Shown here: in pieces, positions 58,998 to 64,000 of the stretch
Numbering within the stretch: the first letter of the stretch is position 1
Layout: every line of letters starts with the position of its first letter
Translations under genes and position numbers: made by a program
The notes under the pieces: generated by a model
Databases searched by the model: none
What the model was told of the DNA's origin: nothing
The model's input: the letters and a program-made list of their open reading frames with translations, nothing else
From: Conchocele bisecta
Lineage: Eukaryota; Mollusca; Bivalvia; Lucinida; Thyasiridae
Length of the DNA: 64,000 nucleotides
Assembly (NCBI GenBank): GCA_029237695.1
Contig: CM055274.1
Span: 65,593,484-65,657,483, forward strand
Direction of reading: 5' to 3'

Positions 58998-59324
58998 CGT
59001 TTAGTGCTCTAGTGGGTAGATCTGCTGTTTGGTGATCGGACGGTCGTGAGTTCGAATCCTGCCAAACGCATACATTTTTCTCTCGCTTTTACTATTTTGG
59101 CGCCAGAGGTAACACACACATCCCGAAACAGTCGTGCATTTACTTTTACACAACATTATAAAACACTTCACTTTGAACCTAATCATTGTGAAATGCATTC
59201 TGCACATTCGTGCGTTATTGTGAAAGTCCACTTCGACTCACTACAAATGCAAATATGTTACGGAGAACACCATGTCGAAAAATAAACCTCTCACTTCAGA
59301 TAATAAACAAATAAATAAATAAAC
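58998..59324 (+). mobile_element. tRNA-derived SINE-like element
   Basis: A tRNA-like head (58998-59068) has 5' CGTTTAG pairing with 3' CCAAACG at six of seven positions, an A-box-like TGCTCTAGTGGGTAG and a B box GAGTTCGAATCC. A body of about 250 bp follows and ends in an A-rich tail with AAATAAATAAATAAAC (59308-59323). The T-stem is weak, so the head is a degenerate tRNA rather than a working tRNA gene. No target duplication was confirmed. Confidence 0.6.
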
Positions 59325-59449
59325 GTGGATGCATGTGGTTCAAATTACCATGTTAATTGTTGTTACATGTAATAAAGATGCATTAAAAAGAAAAAGAAAA
59401 CACAAAAACAATATTTAAAAAAAATAAAAAAAAATATATATATATAATG

Positions 59450-59512
59450 GCCAAAGTGAGGATCGAACGCATGCAGTGCAAACTTAAAATCAAGTGCCAC
59501 CGTTAGCCGCCA
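59450..59512 (-). ncRNA. Possible tRNA-like pol III head
   Basis: On the minus strand GCGTTCGATCCTC resembles a B box and GGCTAACGGTGGC an A box at suitable spacing. Stems are poor and no downstream SINE body is evident. This may be a decayed tRNA-derived fragment. Confidence 0.3.
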
Positions 59513-59569
59513 GTTTACACACTGCTCCAGTATGAGAAACTGTTTTGTCAATCGCAATATATCGATCAT

Positions 59570-61065
59570 GACTATAGCGACGCGCCATAATAAACAGGGA
59601 AATACCTACAGGAATTCCATGTTTATTTATACACCAATCTTTATATAAACAAAGCATGTAAACAACGCCATGTCAGGCTGGTATACTTATAGAATAACAC
59701 GTGTGCTATAATTAAGAACACTGAATGTTGAAACATATTGGACAAAATAATTTATGTATGCGTACATAACAGCTATATGAATATAGTGGATATATTTGAA
59801 AAGCATATGCATGGTTTTAGAAAGATCATACACCTTCAATGTCATACACCTTCAATTTATTTGTCTATATGAAAACAATGAAATGGTATATCAACCTTGC
59901 AGGTTATCAAATGTAACTATTATGAAATCATGGTTAAATATTTACTTACAACGCCTCACTTACAAAATACAATATTGTCATGGGTGCCTCTCAAATAAGA
60001 CTAATGTAGCAATATACCTGCATGTATTAGGCAATGGCCATGATGCATGCACTGGTGTGCACTTACACTGGTAATTGATGACGGTCATACACATTGGAAC
60101 ACATACGTTCTGGTATGACACATACTGTATTTCAGTAGTTACACAAGTTATACACGTGTCAACTACACATTTGAATCCTGTTCCTGCTGATGAATCGGAA
60201 TGGGTTGACGGAATATTATTGGAATGCACGATAAATAGTGTGTACATTATGTGGAACCGGGATATATCTCAGTTTCATCGGTTCTACTACCTAATTTTAT
60301 TTTTATGTCACACAAACTCATTTACTTGCTGGCTGTCATCTTGAAAGTGTATAACAATATATTTGTCCAGTTTTACTCCAGCTTAGCTTGCTCGTATTTA
60401 CAGCTATCTTAATGTTCTGTATTTTAGTATTTATCGTGTCATACATGGGAGTCATACATGTATGTGCTACAACTCATCCATTCAGCATGGTAGAAAATGT
60501 ATATTTTCTATATCCAATGTGCAAATTAGTACCTACAACCTATACTATTGACAATTATATACCAGTGTTCTGCCAAGAAATCGGAGACATGGGGCCAATG
60601 ACCCCATGGGTAAAAAAAAATGGGGACATTTTCAAAAATGATGGGGTCACTCATGGTATTTTGAAGACAAACACTGCTTCGAACTATTAAATATCAGCAA
60701 TTAAAGTAATTAATAGTTTGAAATAGTGTTTTTCTGAGCCCGACAATGGACTTGCAATAATTAATTCATGTAAATTTTCAGCATGTTGTGATTGTGAAAA
60801 AAACATGGAAATAAACATTAAAACATGATCATGATGTATTTGTAGTTCTTTATCATTCCATCGGCTCCCAGACAATATGCGCATTTCAAACGGCTTTTCT
60901 CATTGGCGGACCAAAATAGTTTGCTTTATACTTGTATCACTTATGTAACTATACCATCCAATGAAAACCGTTGATAGATGTATAGCTAAGTGCTGTTGCT
61001 ATGCGAATTTTACATTTCCGATACATTTCACAAGCGCCCCAAACACAGTTCGGACTTTTTTAATT
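59570..61065. other. AT-rich DNA with small repeat fragments
   Basis: The only structure noticed is the GGGGCCAATGACCCC palindrome with neighbouring ATGGGG words at 60590-60655, which has the look of a dispersed repeat end. No gene was recognised. Confidence 0.4.
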
Positions 61066-61528
61066 TCGCAACCCGCGAACTCGTACCGAATATCAGTCTT
61101 CACGAAAAACTTTTCAAACCACTGGCCCTCCGGGCCAGTCAACTTCCCAAAGTTACTGGCCCGAAAAATTATGCGGTACCTATGTATAAATATAATATTA
61201 TTATAAAAGTATATATATATGCTTGTATAGTAGTTGTATAATAAGAATAAAAACAAGTCCATACAGAGTTCAATCTAGGCAAAATAGGGAGAAGTGAGGG
61301 GAAATTAGGGAGAAGTGATCAAAATCATATTTTCCCGGATTTTTTGTCTTACTTATAGTTATCGCGTAACTGTATACATTAACTCTATGTTTTCAAAAGC
61401 ATATATATTACAGGGGTAGAGGCATCAACATGTGCTTGTATCATACAAGCCTAGAATGACCATAGCTGTTGACAGGCCATTAAACACAATAAATATTATT
61501 TCTAAGTTCTAACGAAAGTATGTGATGT
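61066..61528. repeat. Dispersed repeat, copy of 55226-55690
   Basis: Same element as at 55226-55690, here with ACTGGCCCTCCGGGCCAGTC and an extra (AT)n. It is followed at once by the palindrome at 61527-61577. Confidence 0.85.
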
Positions 61529-61577
61529 TAACACTCAGTTGAGCCACCTCGTCGAGACGGTCTAAGTGAGTGTTAAC
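61527..61577. repeat. 51 bp inverted repeat GTTAACACTCA...TGAGTGTTAAC
   Basis: Perfect 11 bp arms (61527-61537, 61567-61577) around a 29 nt centre, which itself contains CGTCGAGACG. It is absent from the other copy of the preceding repeat. Confidence 0.8.
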
Positions 61578-61924
61578 AACCGTGCGTATACTGTCATTGA
61601 GAAATAAAAAAGACACAGGGAGGGGGGTTTATTTCATCTCGGAAGTATATGGCGTTACCACCCATTTGAACCTCTTTTAATTTATGTAAATACTTTAGAC
61701 GAATAGCAAATTAATCCGTTTAAATTCACTTAAAATATCAGTTATGAACTTGGATATGCATAAATTCTGTATATTTAGTTAATACCAAACTGAATTATCA
61801 TAAAAATCGGGTTATGTTAACATCGATTGGAAAAAGTTGCCAATGGACGAAACTACGTAGGTATGAAATCGCCGAAATTGTCCGTGATATTTATAGGCTT
61901 TTTCATGTTTTCTGACAATACAGT
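61578..61924. other. Unassigned DNA
   Basis: Nothing recognised between the palindrome and the TA-flanked element. Confidence 0.4.
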
Positions 61925-61926
61925 TA

Positions 61927-63626
61927 CAGTTGTTTCTGTCAAAATGTTCCGGGTTTATACGTGTACAAAGTGTTGTGCGTTGCGTATCCGTGGAGTTTCC
62001 GTTAGTTGCATTTCAAACCATGTGTCGTCTACGTGTAATACGTTTTCGGCCATGCGTTGTGTTTCCCCACTCTTGCGCATGCGCGAAAGTCGAACAAACC
62101 GTGTTCAACGCATTGAGTTTCAAAAGCGTGTAATCCGTGTACAACGGTTGTAAACGTATACAACGGTTGTAAACAACGTATTGAGTTTCAAAAGCGTGTA
62201 ATCCGTGTACAACGGTTGTAAACGTATACAACGGTTGTAAGCGTATACAACGCTAAGGTAGACCGTTTAAACGATTTAACGCTTTCTTCGACGAACGGTT
62301 ACACGCATCTACATGTACACAGCACCGTACAGATGAAACCGTGTTATACGTATAACACGTTTCCACGGGTTTTAACGCATTACACGTTTTGGTATGCCAA
62401 CCTTGTATCGCGTAGAATGCGCATGCTCTGATCGTTCTTCGTGTGTGTATATATACTTCTAGACTCACTGCAGGGCTTCTAACATTTTCAGTTTTCCGGT
62501 TCTGGACCGATTTTTGAACTCTCAGACCGATTGAGATTTGAAAACTAGTCTTAAAAATCGGTCCGAGAAAAATTGCCAGTCGGCTGCTATTTCGCTATAA
62601 ACCTTGTAAATTTACCGGTTTTGACCACCAAGTAATTTATGACACATATCCGCGGGCCATATCCGTGTTAAACCAGTGTGCAGCTCGCTGTGTATTCAGT
62701 TTCTCCAAATATCGATTAATCTTAACACACGCGTGGGACAGGTGTATAGCGGATTAGTGACTGAAATAGACTGGCTTCAGCGTAAAGATAATACGAGAGT
62801 TCCTAGACTCGCCATTTCTGATGATGTTAAAATAAAATAAAGAAACCATGCACTGTGTTTATCTGTGTTCGTAATATTTAACCCCAATTAACTGACACGG
62901 ACTATCGGCCCGGGCTATTCCATATTAAGTTAGGACCTGTTACATTACGCTGTATTAGGCGTCATTTTTGTGTATATAAAATGTACATAGGAATGCCGCA
63001 GATCCTGATGAGCCGGCTCACGTGATCTACAATTCTCAAACATTTTGATAAACGACAAGGTACATCTGTCGTGTTAAAAGCGTGACTCATTAGTCATCAG
63101 GGATTAGGGATCAATTGAAGTGCTAAATCACACCGCCGATGTACTTTGAACTCGATCTGAGGGTATGTATTCGCGATATTTTAAAATGGACGAAACAAGG
63201 ACGCCTCGAAGAGATCGGGGCCGAACAGGTATTTGTGTTAAAACGTGTAACCGTTGTACACGTTTCAACGCTTTCATATAGCTACACGCTTCCAGGTAAA
63301 GCGTTGTGCACGTTTCAACTCTTTCACCTCGCTACATATGTATACGCCAAAGCGTGTTATACACCTTGAAGCTAAACGTATTACACGCTTTAAAACTAAA
63401 CGGTTTGACAATGTGTATTACACGTGTACGAACCGTATTATACGTTTAAACAACGTATACAACGCTTTTAAACTAAACGGTTTGACAATGTGTATTACAC
63501 GTGTACGAACCGTATTATACGTTTAAACAACGTATACAACGCTACAGCAAACCGTTGCGTTCGCGTTGCGTTCGCGTTGAGTTTGCAAGTGTTGTCTACG
63601 GTGGAACAAAAACGGAAACTGCACTG
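61927..63626. mobile_element. TA-flanked element rich in CGTTGTA/TACAACG words, copy 2
   Basis: This 1.7 kb form lacks the Helentron-like insertion of copy 1 and is probably near the original size. It starts CAGTTGTTTCTGTC after TA and ends GCACTG before TA. Two nearly identical tandem units of about 100 bp (GGTTTGACAATGTGTATTAC, ACGTGTACGAACCG, CGTTTAAACAACG) lie at 63400-63545. No transposase is evident; the open frames with CGT-rich codons have no conserved motif. Confidence 0.78.
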
Positions 63627-63628
63627 TA

Positions 63629-64000
63629 GTCATATTTGGTTGAAATAAACAGTTAGTAATGTAATAAACAATATTTGTTTTCGGCATCAAAGGATTTCAT
63701 TAGAATATATTGATTTCGTATTTAATTCTTTCACACTTTTCGGCGAAAAAGAAAATTGCAATCATATAGGCTTCCGCATCCGCTGAATTTGTCACGACTC
63801 GGTTCGTCAGGTGGCGCCTCGAGTGGGTATACCCACAATCGTAGCTAACGAATGGATGCTATTTTTATTTCGGAAATGGTATCCCACAAAGTGTCATAAG
63901 CTGACAAAAATGTGTGTAGACAACTACGAAATTCGTTCGCCACCGGGCGACTCAGCTTATTATTTTTACTAGCCAGAAAGAACTCGCATCTGGCGCCTGT
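63629..64000. other. Unassigned DNA at window edge
   Basis: Slightly GC-richer toward the end; no feature recognised. Confidence 0.4.

Noticed and set aside
58998..59068. Functional tRNA gene
   Set aside because: The acceptor stem is good but the T-stem is weak, and a SINE body with A-rich tail follows.
54919..64000. ILK exon 1
   Set aside because: No minus-strand segment resembling the MDDIF start, or ending with the required split Gly codon and GT, was found.

Overview
The window looks like nuclear DNA of a marine mollusc, most likely a bivalve. The DNA is AT-rich and intron-bearing. Most of it is mobile-element debris of kinds familiar from bivalve genomes: tandem arrays of about 160-170 bp core repeats followed by ACGG-type microsatellites, and many copies of the word ATCCAAGATGGCCGCC. 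The organism is inferred from repeat style and one conserved gene; no species marker is present.

One conserved protein gene runs through the window on the minus strand: integrin-linked kinase (ILK). Three ankyrin-repeat exons are visible at 54753-54918, 37121-37216 and 2739-2835. All three have canonical AG/GT borders and mutually compatible phases. They give 359 coding bases spread over 52 kb, with introns of about 17.5 kb and 34.3 kb. The first exon and the pseudokinase exons lie outside the window. Nearly everything else between 2.8 and 54.7 kb is intronic.

The introns hold nested mobile elements. (1) Several Helentron/pearl-like families occur, with core-repeat arrays at 1-1189, 3541-4513, 21616-22125, 24000-25720, 31610-35215, 40735-44380 and 45535-46895. 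Another family built of about 430 bp units lies at 18685-20183, 37716-39422 and 49914-52318. (2) Two DNA transposon-like elements with terminal inverted repeats (12341-15669 and 25947-31171) each carry a decayed minus-strand gene of one multicopy, cysteine-rich protein family. A third element (47513-49784) carries remnants of a different family. (3) Non-autonomous elements lie at 8897-9651, 17220-17722, 17900-20986 with its second copy 61927-63626, 32996-35095, 33342-33638 and 40839-42297. (4) Retroposons lie at 1190-1392, 43802-44274 with fragments elsewhere, and 58998-59324.

The most unusual structure concerns ILK itself. A 45 bp minisatellite (37190-37675, resumed at 39740-40110 after an insertion) is built from copies of the 3' splice junction of exon 37121-37216. 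A second minisatellite (53749-54219) has units related to the sequence at the 5' splice junction of exon 54753-54918. No RNA polymerase II promoter, rRNA, CRISPR array or complete modern gene was recognised.
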